DNA from: Symbiodinium natans
Taxonomy: Eukaryota; Sar; Dinophyceae; Suessiales; Symbiodiniaceae
Assembly (NCBI GenBank): GCA_905221605.1
Contig: CAJNDS010001569.1
Coordinates: 1-64,000 of the forward strand
Length of the DNA: 64,000 nt
Direction of reading: 5' to 3'
Part shown: piece by piece, positions 1 to 13,733 of the stretch
How positions within the stretch are numbered: the first letter of the stretch is position 1
How the letters are laid out: each line of letters begins with the position of its first letter
Program-made: the position numbers and the translations under genes
The notes under the pieces: model-generated
What the model saw: only the letters and a program-made list of their open reading frames with translations
Databases searched by the model: none
What the model was told of the DNA's origin: nothing

Positions 1-1087
1 AAGCCAAGCGAATCTCTTGGAGGCTCTGGGACGTCAAGGGCATTTAGTGGCACGAGAGGTGCTGCCCCTCACAACGACGGAGGTCGCGGCGCCTGCTGCC
101 GCGCCTCCTGCAGTGAGGATGAGCAGGACTGGGGATCACGCATATTTTACATTGTGGATGTAACTCAAAGCTGATGCCACTCGAAGCACATCCGAAGTAG
201 TCATCATCCTCCGACGCACCACATGGCAACTGCACCCGGCTGCGCCGGGTAAGCAAAGGATGCTCGAAACGGCACAAGTAGCCGGTTGCTACATCATGCT
301 ATGTCATTCCGCGAGCTGTTTGGCTGTAAGGGATGTAAGAGTGCAGCAGCGCGAAGCCAAGCGAATCTCTTGGAGGCTCTGGGACGTCAAGGGCATTTAG
401 TGGCACGAGAGGTGCTGCCCCTCACAACGACGGAGGTCGCGGCGCCTGCTGCCGCGCCTCCTGCAGTGAGGATGAGCAGGACTGGGGATCACGCATATTT
501 TACATTGTGGATGTAACTCAAAGCTGATGCCACTCGAAGCACATCCGAAGTAGTCATCATCCTCCGACGCACCACATGGCAACTGCACCCGGCTGCGCCG
601 GCAAAGCAAAGGATGCTCGAAACGGCACAAGTAGCCGGTAGCTACATCAGGCTATGTCATTATGCGAGCTGTTTGGCTGTAAGGGATGCAAGAGTGCAGC
701 AGCGCGAAGCCAAGCGAATCTCTTGGAGGCTCTGGGACATCAAGGCTATTGCTTCCCCCTCACAAGAAAGGTCGTGCCTGCTTCCGCGCCTCCTGCAGCT
801 CCACCTATAAGAATTGGGACTGGATCACGCAGTTTTTTGAGTGGAACATGACTTGCGCTTTAACCAAAGTCTCAAGGCTGATGTCACACAAAGCACATGC
901 AATCATCATCTTCCGATGAGCTCTTGCTCTGCCAGCCTCCCTGCAGGGTCAGACGTGCAAGCTTACCAGGCGCACCGCATGGCAACTGCACCCGCCCGCG
1001 CCGACAAACCAAAGGAGCTTGGGGCACAATGAAAACATGCAGCATGGCTTCCTGTTTCTTGGTTAGCCTACACTTTTGGATGTATCT

Positions 1088-1103
1088 GGGCTGATCACAG
1101 CCC
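1088..1103. other. Conserved satellite hairpin (first clear copy)
   Basis: GGGCTGATCACAGCCC is a 6-bp perfect stem with an ATCA loop. Intact copies also lie at 1580-1595, 1867-1882 and 2155-2170. Later units carry versions with one or two stem changes (near 2475, 2976, 3580 and 4078). Confidence 0.6.
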
Positions 1104-3332
1104 AAGACTTCCGAAAAGGCACTAGCAGCCGGTAGCTACATCATGCTATGTCATACTGGAACTGTTTGGCTGTAAGGGGCGTAAGAGTGCAGTGCGAAGC
1201 CAAGCGAATCTCTTGGAGGGTCTGGGACGTCAAGGTTATTGTTTCCTCACGACAATGGAGGTCGTGGTGCCTGCTTCCGCGCCTCCTGCAGCTCCAGCTA
1301 TAAGAATGAGGACCGGATCATGCAATTTTTTGAGTGGAACATGTCTTCTGATTTAACCAAAATCTCAACGCTTATGCCGCACAAAGCATATGTAATCATC
1401 ATTTTCCGATGAGCTCTTGCTCTGCCAGCCTCCCTGCAGGGTCAGGCGTGCAAGCTTACCAGGCGCACCGCATGGCAACTGCACCCGCCCGCGCAGGCAA
1501 ACCAAAGGATCTTGGCTCACGATGAAAACATGCAGCATTGCTTCCTTTTTTTGGTTAGCCTACATTTGGGGATGGATCTGGGCTGATCACAGCCCAAGAC
1601 TTCCGAAAAGGCACTAGCAGCCGATAGCTACGTCATGCTATGTCATACTGGAACTGTTTGGCTGTTAGGGACGTAAGAGCGCAGCAGCGCGAAGCCACGC
1701 GAAACTCTATGCATTTGCAGGAGAGGCACAGCTCTTGCTCTGCCACTCTTCCTGCCAAGTCAGGAATGCAAGCTCACGAGGCGCACCACGTGACAAGTTT
1801 GCACAGCCGGGCCGGCAAGGATGCTGGTTGACAATGAGGACGTGCTGCAATGCTTCTGGTGGATCTGGGCTGATCACAGCCCAAGACTTCCGAAAAGGTA
1901 CTAGTAGCGGGTAGCTACGTCATGCTATGTCATACTGAGACCTGTTTGGCTGTACGGGACGTAAGAGCGCAGCAGAGCGAAGCCACGCGAAACTCTATGC
2001 ATTTGCAGGAGAGGCACAGCTCTTGCTCTGCCACTCTTCCTGCCAAGTCAGGAATGCAAGCTCACGAGGCGCACCACGTGACAAGTTTGCACAGCCGCGC
2101 CGGCAAGGATGCTGGTTGACAATGAGGACGTGCTGCAATGCTTCTGGTGGATCTGGGCTGATCACAGCCCAAGACTTCCGAAAAGGTACTAGTAGCGGGT
2201 AGCTACGTCATGCTATGTCATACTGAGACCTGTTTGGCTGTACGGGACGGAAGAGTGCAGCAGAGCGAAGCCAAGCGAATCTCTTGGAGGCTCTGGGAGG
2301 CCAAGGACATTTATTTAGTAGCACGAGCGGCACAGCTCTTACTCTCCCACTTCTCCTGACAAGTCAGGCGTGCAAGATCACGAGGCGCACCACGTGACAA
2401 GTCTACCCGGCCGCGCCGCCAAAGCAAAGGATGCTGGTTGACGATGAGAACGTGCAGCATTGCTTCTGATGGATCTGGGCTGATCACAGCGCAAGACTTC
2501 CGAAACGGCAAACGTAGCCGGTAGCTACGTCAGGCTATGTCATTCTGCGAGCTGTCTGGCTGTAAGGGACGTAAGAGTGCAGTGCGAAGCCAAGCGAATC
2601 TCTTGGAGGTTCTGGGACGTCAAGGCTTTTGCTTCCCCCTCACGACGAAGCAGGTCGTGGCGCCTGCTTCCGCACCTCCTGCAGCTGGAGCTAAAGAATG
2701 AGGATTGGATCACGTTAATTATATGTTGTGGAACATGACTTACGCTTTAACCAAAGTCTCAAGGCTGATGTCGCACGAAGCATATGTAATCATCATCTTC
2801 TGTTGAGCTCTTGCTCTGCCAGCCTCCCTGCAGGGTCAGACGTGCAAGCTTACCATGCGCACCACATGGCAACTGCACCCGCCCGCGCAGGCAAACCAAA
2901 GGATCTTGGCTCACGATGAAAACATGCAGCATTGCTTCCTTTTTTTGGTTAGCCTACATTTTAGGATGTATCTGGGCTGATCACAGCTTAAGACTTCCGA
3001 AAAGGAACTAGTTGCCGGTTGCTATGTCATGCTATGTCATACTGGAACTGTTTGGCTGTAAGGGGCGTAAGAGTGCAATGCGAAGCCAAGCGAATCTTTT
3101 GGAGGTTCTGGGACGTCAAGGCTTTTGCTTCCCCCTCACGACGAGGCAGGTCGTGGCGCCTGCTTCCGCACCTCCTGCAGCTGGAGCTAAAAGAATGAGG
3201 ATTGGCTCACGCTAATTTTATGTCGTGGAACATGACTTGCGGTTTAACCAAAGTCTCAAGGCTGATGTCGCACGAAGCATATGTAATCATCATCTTCTGT
3301 CGAGCTCTTGCTCTGCCAGCCTCCCTGCAGGG

Positions 3333-3544
3333 TCAGACGTGCAAGCTTACCATGCGCACCACATGGCAACTGCACCCGCCCGCGCAGGCAAACCAAAGGA
3401 TCTTGGCTCACGATGAAAACATGCAGCATTGCTTCCTTTCAGACGTGCAAGCTTACCATGCGCACCACATGGCAACTGCACCCGCCCGCGCAGGCAAACC
3501 AAAGGATCTTGGCTCACGATGAAAACATGCAGCATTGCTTCCTT
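3333..3544. repeat. 106-bp perfect-looking tandem duplication inside the satellite
   Basis: The stretch beginning TCAGACGTGCAAGCTTACCA at 3333 starts again at 3439, a 106-bp offset, with essentially no differences. It explains why this satellite unit is about 100 bp longer than its neighbours. The lack of divergence marks it as the most recent event in the array. Confidence 0.85.
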
Positions 3545-4577
3545 TTTATTGGTTAGCCTACATTTTAGGATGTATCTGGGCTGATCACAGCCTAAGACTT
3601 CCGAAAAGGAACTAGTTGCCGGTAGCTATGTCATGCTATGTCATACTGGAACTGTTTGGCTGTAAGGGGCGTAAGAGTGCAGTGCGAAGCCAAGCGAATC
3701 TCTTGGAGGCTCTGGGACATCAAGGCTATTGCTTCCCCCTCACGACGAGGCAGGTCGTGGTGCCTGCTTCCGCACCTCCTGCCGCTGGAGCGAAAAGAAT
3801 GAGGATTGGATCACGTTCATTTTATGTTGTGGAACATGACTTGCGCTTTAACCAAAGTCTCAAGTCTGATGTCGCACGAAGCATATGTAATCATCATCTT
3901 CTGTCGAGCTCTTGCTCTGCCAGCCTCCCTGCAGGGTCAGACGTGCAAGCTTACCATGCGCACCACATGGCAACTGCACCCGCCCGCGCCGGCAAAGCAG
4001 AGGATCTTGGGTCACCCTGAAAACATGCAGCATTGCTTCCTTTTTATTGGTTAGCCTACATTTTAGGATGTATCTGGGCTGATCACAGCCTAAGACTTCC
4101 GAAAAGGAACTAGTTGCCGGTAGCTATGTCATGCTATGTCATACTGGAACTGTTTGGCTGTAAGGGGCGTAAGAGTGCATTCCGAAGCCAAGCGAATCTC
4201 TTGGAGGCTCTGGGACATCAAGGCTATTTCGTAGCACGAGAGGCACAGCTCTTGCTCTGCCACTCTTCTTGCCAAGTCAAGCATACAACCTCACCAGGTG
4301 CACCAAGTGACAAGTGCATCCGGCCGCACTGGCAAAGCAAGGGAGGTTGGCTGGGACAAATGCGCAGCGTTGTTTCTACTGACCTGAAACGCACCAACTG
4401 GATAACTAGGTCGTTTCATACTGCAGTCTTACTGGCAACTATAAGCAAACTGAAAGTCCAGCGGTGTGAAGGCGCGCGAAGCTCTTGCAGGATCTGTGTT
4501 GCAGCGACCTGTCGACAAGTCGCTCACTGCGTCATCACCTCTGAGCTGGAAGCAGCCCCATCATGAGGTCTCCACAT

Positions 4578-4628
4578 GCCATCCTAAACCCTAAACCCGA
4601 AACCCTAAACCCTAAACCCTGAACCCCA
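4578..4628. repeat. Short interstitial CCCTAAA array
   Basis: Five or six CCCTAAA heptamers with CCCGAAA and CCCTGAA variants sit immediately right of the satellite. This is the plant/dinoflagellate telomere heptamer at an internal site. Confidence 0.85.
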
Positions 4629-7017
4629 TGGAACAGCGGACCTGGGGCTTTGTTGGTCCCTGTAGGGCTTCACCCAAATTGGACTCCGTCCTCTGCGCCG
4701 GCCACGTTCTCGCCGGGAGAGGGTCTTCAGACCTGCTCCTACCATACACTACGGTGCAATGTACGAGTTCTCATCGTTGCACCAAATTGAAACTTCCAAA
4801 TCTCCCCATGGAAATTTGTCCCTGGGATCCCCCAGGATGCCCAATTGCAAGGGGTGCGTCCTGACAAAATCCCACAGCCCTTTGATGTTAACGACGCAGC
4901 TTCCTGCCATTGTAACTACCTAGAACTGACAATCTTCTCACTCTGCTCATGATGGCTGGGAGGGGTAAAGGAGTGTGAAGCGTCGCGCATGCCTGGAGCT
5001 TCGATTTCTTTGCGTTCTGGAAATGTGAGCTGCCTGTGTCTTAGATCTCGGCAGCATCCCATTGGTGCTCAACTCAAGCCTTCGGAATGCCTAGAGCCAT
5101 CAACCCAAAACGAAGGTGCGGGCACTTCATGCGCTGCCAGGCGCCGCAGCTGTGTGACACAACCCCTGCAAACACAAGCCTGGAAATACTTCACACTTGT
5201 AATCGCGACAATATTCCTGGCATACTCTGTCAGCATTCACCTCCCTCGCAGCATCCCGACAAATCTCAGCCTTCGGCATATTCTTCCTGAAATGATGTTT
5301 CTTGCTGCTATTCTCCCACGCCAAAAACAGTGCGCCATCCGGGCAGTGCCGCTCAACTCGTCTGGAGCACGTGCAACCCAGGGGTGCCAGGTCCTAAAAG
5401 AGGAAGCCACAGCATTTTGCACGCGCAACGCGAGCTCTACTGTCTGGACCTCTTTTGACCACCGGCAAAGCATGCACCAAGCCCTCTGAATCTTCTCAAT
5501 AGACACCCTGAGAGTCGGCGTCGGGACTGCGAAGGGCCGCTGCGGAACACTCTCCGCTCCTTTGCTTTCATAGAAATGTCAGATGCCGCAAAAACCCGGT
5601 ACTTCTCGGACATGGGGCCAACAGGTTTCTGCTGTCGGGAAAAATTTTCGTTTGGAGCTGGGAACTTACAAGCACGCTGCGCTGCGGAGTGGTGGATAGC
5701 AGGCGCATAGGCAGCTCCCGCTTACGGTACACTTGCAGCCTTCTTTTGGGTGGCTTTCAATCGTTGACACACATTGTCGCTGAAATTCTCAGCTGGTCAA
5801 TCTAGTCCTGAACATCGTCGGAGCTCCAGCTCGCTCGGCTGAATGTTGCAGGGACTAGCACAACCCGTTTCCGGCATCCAGCCTCGTCTCATCTTACGTG
5901 CCAACAGCTCTTCCACAAGCAGCAGATTCTTCCCAGCGACGACGGCGCGGCTGCGAGCATCATGCGCTGCCATGGCATCTTTCATCATGCACTTCGACAA
6001 AAAGCAGGAATCACTGAATCACAAGATCAATGACGACCATGAGAAGAACAACAGCAGCAAAGCTAACAATAACAATAATGACAACAGTATTAGTCTCAAG
6101 AATCAATAACGAATACTCAATATTCAAAATCGCGACCAATTAAGAATCGTAATCATAGTCATGATCGTGGTCATATTTATAATAACCGTGATCATAACCC
6201 GCAAAAAAGAAGTCGTTATCATGTAAACATGATCATAACTAAAACAAAAAACATTGCACTCGAACTTGGATCCAAGGATCTGCGTCCAGAAGCATGCAGA
6301 AGTTCAGCCAAGTTTAGACCTTGAAATAGTTTCCCTTGCCGGAATGGTCTGCGGGGCCTTTACTGCAAAACAAAAAAACACCTACGGACAGATAGAGCGA
6401 CATGTCAGGCATGGCCAGGTCCATACTCTGCATCGCTTTGAGCTTTGGATTTCTCTCCGCGGTTGGAAGTTTTTTCCCCTTAATTTGCGAGTTTGCGCCG
6501 TGTCTGTGGTTGCAGCGGAAAGGATCGGAAACCCGAGCATGGATATGCGTGGTGCTGGGCCCGCAGCTTGGTTCAAGAGCCATTTGCTCAAACTTCCAGC
6601 AACAGATCAGCACTTTCGGTGCGACCATCCGGTATTACACGGTCCCGCTGCTCTTAGCGCATCTCATGCTTTGCTGCTGCTCGGCCCAGTGGAGCGCCCT
6701 CTACCCTACCCCACCACCTGGCGGAGGTTTCTGCCCGGCTCTGTTCTGTGCGAGCATGCATGACCAGGGTGGACAGCACTCGTGTCCCACAAAGTTGAAG
6801 GTTTGGGCCCATGCAAGAAGCTTCTGGCATGTTGCCACGATCTCGGAAAAGGAAAACATGATGGAAAAAGAACAGACCTTGCACGATTGTTTCGATGTGC
6901 TTCGAGTGTGCGTTCCCTCCGAGCATCGAGGGCCAGATTTTTGCAGTGGGTTGTTGAACCAATCTTTCCCTGCTTCAACTGCAAGAAGGCCGATTTTTGT
7001 CCCAAGTTGGCAGGCCC
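4629..7017. other. No supported gene
   Basis: Mixed-composition DNA with several open frames of 80-170 codons on both strands (for example 4989-5489 plus). They overlap one another, show no recognisable motif and have no clear splice context. 6000-6250 is AT-rich with AAC/AAT-rich low-complexity sequence. I see nothing else definite. Confidence 0.5.
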
Positions 7018-7549
<532 letters not shown>

Positions 7550-8758
7550 GGAAAAAGGATGCGAGGGGAGGCTTCAACAATCATTCTTTTGTTCTCTGCT
7601 GAGGTCGCTTGCAGTGAACACGGAGAGCAACTTTTGCGCAGCTTTGCAATTTTTAAAAGTAATTCAGGAGCAAGATTACCCCCCGCCCCATAGAATCTTA
7701 GCGTAGATGTTGCAGGATTGGTGCACGAGGGATGGTACACATGTAGCGGAGTCGTGCCTTCCCCGGTTTAAAAACTATTGTATATTCAAAACGGGCTTAC
7801 CTCGACTCCGCTGCCGTTCTAAAGGGAATTCCGCCTTGGAAGGATTCCGCCGACTCCGCTTACATGAACTCCACCGACTCCGTGCACATATGTAACTCGG
7901 ATTCCTTTTTTTCAATGCTTATATTGCTTGAATTCAGGTGTTTCTATCTTGGCACGCAGCGCGAAGATGGCAAAGAAGCTTTTGCGGCGCTGAATTTGGC
8001 GTCGGAACTTATGTCAAGAATTGAGACGGGCCCGGACCTCCCAGGTGTCTGCAGAAGTAGGACCAGTTGCGTGTGATTACAGAGGCTTTTGCCCCACCTC
8101 TCAGTAACCGACGCCCTGACGCATGATGTCAAATCTGAGAACCCTTACCGCCTAAATTGACGCGCAAGATGTCCAATCTGATGTGCCAGCTCCGCGAATT
8201 GTGACTCAAAGTTCACAGGAACCTGACCACTCACATCATAAGCCGTACCACTTTTGACGGAGCCAGTTTGGGCGTCAGTTTTTGGACTGGTCAACTTTGA
8301 TGTCGAGAAGCGTTTCCGTACCTTTAGTGACTTTAAACCATGGAATGTCACATGAGCCATGATGATCCGTGCAAGGCATGGAAATCTGACGCTGCAGCAA
8401 CCGAACTCGCACTTACAAACTCATGCACGGGCCTTACTGCAAGGTTCAAATCAAGAACTAAATGTTGTTGTCGCTCGAAACGCAATGCTGCGACCCGATG
8501 CCATGTATGATTCCCCGAAGCTGCAATGTAAAACGTACTGACGTACTCTTTGGCTTCTTCTGGCATGCTACGCGAGTTTTGTACAATTTACAAGAAGCAG
8601 CGAATGCACAAGTGCATTTCCAAGCGAGAAAGCAAGGCTATAGCTTGAAGATGCTCAAGCTGACTTAAGACAAGCTGAAAGAACACAAGACCTGTCTCCT
8701 CTGCTGAGCGCCAAAAGCGACAGTCTGCTTGTCTGGGTCTACTGTTTACCCTTTTCAG

Positions 8759-9011
8759 TCGGCACAGTCCACCGATGGAGCAGCCTTGTTGGCACGCGAG
8801 TCTCATCGCGCTTTCGACCCTTTGAGCATACTTCGGGGCATGAAACGTGGCTACAAGGGCCACTTCTTCCTGTTCGAGCAGGGCACGTCGGAGGAAACGC
8901 TGATCGACAAGAACCCCACAGACGTCAATCCTGGCACCATGGCGGCAATTGGCGTGATGTTCGACCTCTGGAGCGACCTGCTAGGCGACCGGAACATCAC
9001 CCACTTCGAAG
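8759..9011 (+). CDS. Possible exon of an unrecognised protein
   Basis: A frame of about 84 codons with varied, protein-like composition (motifs HFFLFEQGTSEETLIDKN and AIGVMFDLWSDLLGDRN) in a locally GC-richer stretch. It is preceded by a good acceptor (TTTACCCTTTTCAG at 8745-8758) and ends at AAG followed by GC, a plausible dinoflagellate GC donor. The frame stays open beyond both ends, but the sequence past 9011 loses its coding look. I recognise no family. No partner exon could be identified nearby, so this may be an isolated exon, a retrocopy fragment or chance. Confidence 0.35.
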
Positions 9012-9683
9012 GCTGCCGGCCATCACACGCACGGTTGCTGACTGGCGATGTGAAATGCTGCTGCCTGCGTCGGATAGGTGGTGGCTCACACGCAGAGACA
9101 TCCACCGCGACGGCCCGCAATGCGCTGAGCAGTGTGTCAGCTGGGGAGCCTTGCATCAAGATTATTGATGCCAATTGTGACCATCAACATTGCGCAACAA
9201 TATCTTGTTTTTCACGTTGGCTGGAGGGTATGTGCATGTTGGGGTTGAAATTCTCGATTTTGTTTTTGCCAGACCAGTTTGGTAACCATAGTTGCAAAAA
9301 GTAGGAGGCTCATCTTGTCTTGTTTTCAGATTGTCTCGAGATTATTCGCGCAAGAGATAAACTAATTTTTTGTTCTAACACTTTTTAAGTCTGCGTGAAA
9401 ATCTGCATTGATCAAAACACATCTGTTTTTTCCAAAGGCTCACTTTTGTTTGTTTTTTGTAAAAAAAAACAAAACACCAGTTTTTACAAACGCTGGTGTG
9501 ATTTTTCTTTGTTCAATTTTTTTCAGTTTTCAAATACGACAAACGCGGCTTTTTACTTCTTTGATTTGTTGTCATGGTGACTAGCATGTCAAACAAAACT
9601 ATTTATGGATTTCAAACCTTGTGATGATCAAATCAGGAAAGAAGAAACAGTTTTTTGATTGTACCGTTTGCTTATTCTATTTG
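9012..9683. other. AT-rich, T-rich spacer without a gene
   Basis: 9300-9660 has repeated runs of T and A (TTTTTT, AAAAAAAA), unlike the GC-rich surroundings. I see no coding signal. Confidence 0.6.
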
Positions 9684-10084
<401 letters not shown>

Positions 10085-10164
10085 GTGACACGCTCTTAAC
10101 TGATCATGGTGTTTTCTGCTGTTTTTTGACTTTTTCTATCGTTTTCTCTGGTTTTTTCTGCGTT

Positions 10165-10303
10165 TGACGGGTTGGGGGGGGTGGGGGGGGTGGGTGGGGG
10201 GGGGGTAATTACGTGCTGTGCTTTGTGCACACATGACCATGCTGAGGGGTTGGGGGGGGGGGGGTGGGGGGGTAATTACGTGCTGTGCTTTGTGCACACA
10301 TGG
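10165..10303. repeat. 68-bp G-rich tandem duplication
   Basis: GTAATTACGTGCTGTGCTTT and the following GTGCACACATG occur at 10205 and again at 10271-10273. Each copy is preceded by runs of 7-13 G broken by single T. The G-runs are potential quadruplex sites on the plus strand. Confidence 0.8.
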
Positions 10304-10380
10304 GGGTCGTGCTGGGCTTTGTGCACGCTTGACCACGCTGTCTACTGTTTTCCTCTGTTTTTTTGGTTGGTTTAGGGGCA

Positions 10381-11040
10381 AGATCTTTTGGGCTCACAGT
10401 GGAGGGTTTAGGGTTTGCAGGTACAGATCTTTTGGGCTTTTTTGGGAACCTTTTGGGCTTCCAGTGGAAATATGGGGTTTGGGGTTTCAGCCTACAGATC
10501 TTTTGGTTTTTTTTGGCATCTGGGGTTTAGGGTTTCAGGGCAAGACATTTTGGGCTTACAGTGGAGGGTTTAGGGTTTGGGGCTTGAGGGTAGAGACCTT
10601 TTGAGGTTTTTTGGGATTTGGGGTTTAGGGTTTAAGGGTAAGACCTTTTGGGCTCACAGTGGGGGGGTTTCGGGATCTTTTCGGCTTTTTGGGATTCACA
10701 GTGGAGGGTTTAGGGATCTTCTGGGCTTTTTTGGGATTTGGGGTTGAGGGTTTAAGGGAAGGGTTTGGGGTTGAGGCTGTAAGGTGAAAGGACTTTTGGG
10801 CTTTTTCTATGGGATTTAAGGTTTAAGGGGGTGCACTGTGGGACTGCTTTGTCATTCAGGGTACACATGGGGTTTGGGGTTTCAGGCTCCAGATGTTTTG
10901 TGTTTTTTCTGGGGACGTGCTTGACGCTGTGGGGTTGAGAGTTTAAGGGTGCACGACTCTTGGGCTTGCTTCAGGTTTCGGGGTTTCGGATTTCAGGGTG
11001 CACGACTGTTCGGCTTGCTGGAGGCGTTCGGGTTTAAGGA
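10381..11040. repeat. Degenerate TTTAGGG-like repeats with CTTTTGGGCT blocks
   Basis: Roughly 50-bp units combine GGGTTTAGGG(T) with CTTTTGGGCT and CACAGTGGAGGG. At least eight diverged repetitions occur, all in G-rich plus-strand orientation. No open frame is shared between units. Confidence 0.7.
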
Positions 11041-11070
11041 CAAGTTTGGCCACATCTTAGAAAACCCGCG

Positions 11071-11296
11071 AAACGCTGTAAATGCCGGTCTTTTCCTCTG
11101 TTCTGAGAAACACGTCTGCGCAAAGTAGGCCCTGTAATTGACCGTTTTTGAAGCCCGAAAACACTGTAAATACCGATGTTTTCCTCCTGCGCCTAAAATA
11201 GTTGAAAGTAGTTTGCGGGACTTTTTACACGTCCATTTTTCGTGTCCGTAAACGGACAAAGCCAGGAAACACTGTAAATACCGAGGTTTTCGTCTC
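11071..11296. repeat. Three copies of an AAACACTGTAAATACCG block
   Basis: AAACRCTGTAAATRCCG followed by a T-rich GTTTTCCTC-like tail occurs at 11071, 11158 and 11267 (spacing 87 and 109 bp). The DNA between the blocks is not repeated. Confidence 0.75.
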
Positions 11297-11353
11297 TTAA
11301 CACGAAAATTGCACGCCACAAAAACCCCTGCGATCAATTAAGAACGTGACGCC

Positions 11354-11930
<577 letters not shown>

Positions 11931-12583
11931 AGTGGTGGGTTACGAAGTACCATGAACCTCCAAGTGGTCATCCAATTTTTTGCCTTGGCTCTTGGAATCC
12001 CACAGCGCAACTCAGTGCAACTGTTGTTCGGGAATTAAGCATCGTGTTATCACCTCGGTTGAGCTTCACCGGTCCAAAGCATGATCATATCGATCATCTA
12101 GATCTACAGGAGGGGGCGGACCTTGAAACACTAAAACGATTTAGGGTTCGTTCCAGACCCTTGAACTTGAAACCACTAACGGGCACTTTTTGCTGGGACT
12201 CGGTCTGTTCAGCAGTCCCTTGAGCCTTGTTGGCAGCAGTGAAACGACAAGGAAAAATACTTCTACAGGGGGGCACATGGCTAACCGAAAAGTTTGTTAC
12301 CCCCTCTCCGAGGAAATGTACACTTCATTGCCTCACTCATCTCATCGCAATTAAGTTCACTCGGATGCAAACTCCTCATCGCTCACTTCGGTCATCTTTT
12401 TCCTTTAAACACATTGTGGTGCACACTTCTTTTGTTGGTGTGAAACGTGAAACGAAGAAACTACGCTGCTACTGGTAGCCTCTCTCACTTCTCTTCAAAC
12501 ACATACATAGACGGCTTTTTCAAGACTTCGTCCATAGGTGCGATCTTGCACCTTTAGTTTATTGTCATTTCGGACACTTCTCT
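11931..12583. other. No supported gene
   Basis: Ordinary-composition DNA with only short overlapping open frames. I found no recognisable motif or element. Confidence 0.5.
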
Positions 12584-12836
12584 TTATCGCTTGTGCCAAA
12601 ATGGTTTGAACCCAAAAGCACAGTCCGAAACAGAGGACACCAGCAAAGCCCACACCCTTGCAAGTTCCAAACCTTCCTTCTTTTCCATCAGTGGGCGAAT
12701 CAAGGATCATTATTGAAAGGTCGATGCACATTGTGTCAGTGCATACGCCTAGCAGAAGGCACGCGCATCACCAACTACAAAACACTTCAAAGTCCAGAAG
12801 GCACGCGCATCACCAACTACAAAACACTTCAAAGTC
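12584..12836. repeat. Dispersed repeat, copy 1 (left of the LINE)
   Basis: About 210 bp, starting TTATCGCTTGTGCCAAAATG, are nearly identical to 21727-21939 in the same orientation. This copy has an extra tandem duplication of its end: the AGAAGGCACGCGCATCACC block starts at 12754 and again at 12796 (period 42), with a truncated third unit near 12837. Confidence 0.9.
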
Positions 12837-13354
12837 CCCATCAACTACAAAACACCTCAAAGCCCCCTTTAAGGGCGAGGAAGCTGTACATCTCTGATAT
12901 GGCAAGAAGCCAGGATGGCCTGCAGGGAGTTGCGGCCGCTTTAGCGGGCCCTGCCTGGCGGGAGCCACGGCGTCAAACTCGCAAGGCTGAACAAGGGCGG
13001 AGGACGCGGGTTGTCATTGCAAACAACTGCACGCGGCGTGCAGGCAGGGAGTCGGAGCGGGCCCTGCACATGCCTTCCCAGGGTGGGCTGGGTGGGACAA
13101 ATTTTTCGCACAGTGCAATGAGCCAGTGCTGCACTTCAAGGAACACACATAAAGCTGCAACAATACTCGTAATGTTGCATTCACAGAGCATGGCATGTTG
13201 CACGCCAAGGCACATCACAACAAGCTGCAGACAGTCACAACAACCCTGCAATCGCTGACCATGGAGACACGCCGACCATGCAACAGGTAAGTGTTGGGCA
13301 TGTGAAATTCAAGGCATCAAAAATAACTTTTGGCTTCAAACAGCGAACAAACGG

Positions 13355-13368
13355 CATACCGTATTTTC
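13355..13368. repeat. Candidate target-site duplication, left copy
   Basis: CATACCGTATTTTC, identical to 21658-21671. The flanking bases differ, and the two copies bracket all coding sequence of the LINE. Confidence 0.5.
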
Positions 13369-13733
13369 CATACCACGCGCACGAGGCGGCCGTAGGCCTT
13401 TGGAGTCACATTGGCTCAGGTGAAACAGTCGGGGGGACACCTACCCTGTGGCCACAATGGCTCAGGCGAAACAGTCGGTGGAACACCTACCCTATGGTAC
13501 ACAACTACTGCCGGCTCATCTGCAGGCTGGATCACCACGCCTTAGGCCTGGTAACACCACTGGCCGTCACAGCACCCTTCTAGCCTGGAGCACCAAGCTT
13601 AGGCCGGGTAACACATGCCAATGGCTCAGCATAGAGGTGCGTATGCAGTTCCACACGTCAACCCAGGCTGGCGCCAGGTGAAATGGTCTGGAGAACCCAA
13701 GACCTGACTGACACAGCAAGCTTGGGCCCAAGC

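Larger units (their letters stand above)
1..4560. repeat. Degenerate tandem satellite array, about 11 units
   Basis: An array of related units that continues beyond the left edge. The anchor TTTGGCTGTAAGGG (with variants) recurs near 318, 669, 1160, 1650, 1940, 2230, 2550, 3050, 3655 and 4155. Spacings are about 350, 490, 490, 290, 290, 320, 500, 605 and 500 bp, so the unit is modular: long units contain an extra block that short ones lack. Another constant block is GAAGCCAAGCGAATCTCTTG just after the anchor. Many units carry a hairpin near their end. Short open frames run through the units in several registers, but none is kept in one frame, so I do not call genes here. No match to 5S rRNA, U6 or the dinoflagellate spliced leader was recognised. 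Confidence 0.9.

Noticed and set aside
1-4560. CRISPR array
   Set aside because: Repeat units are hundreds of bp long, of unequal length and without short unique spacers; the genome is eukaryotic in character.
3202-4566. Genes of 100-150 codons inside the satellite
   Set aside because: The frames follow the repeat units and are not conserved in the same register from unit to unit.
12593-12610. Relict dinoflagellate spliced leader (GCCAAAATGG resembles part of its complement)
   Set aside because: Only about 10 bases fit and the rest of the 22-nt leader is absent. The same match is simply repeated in the second copy at 21737.
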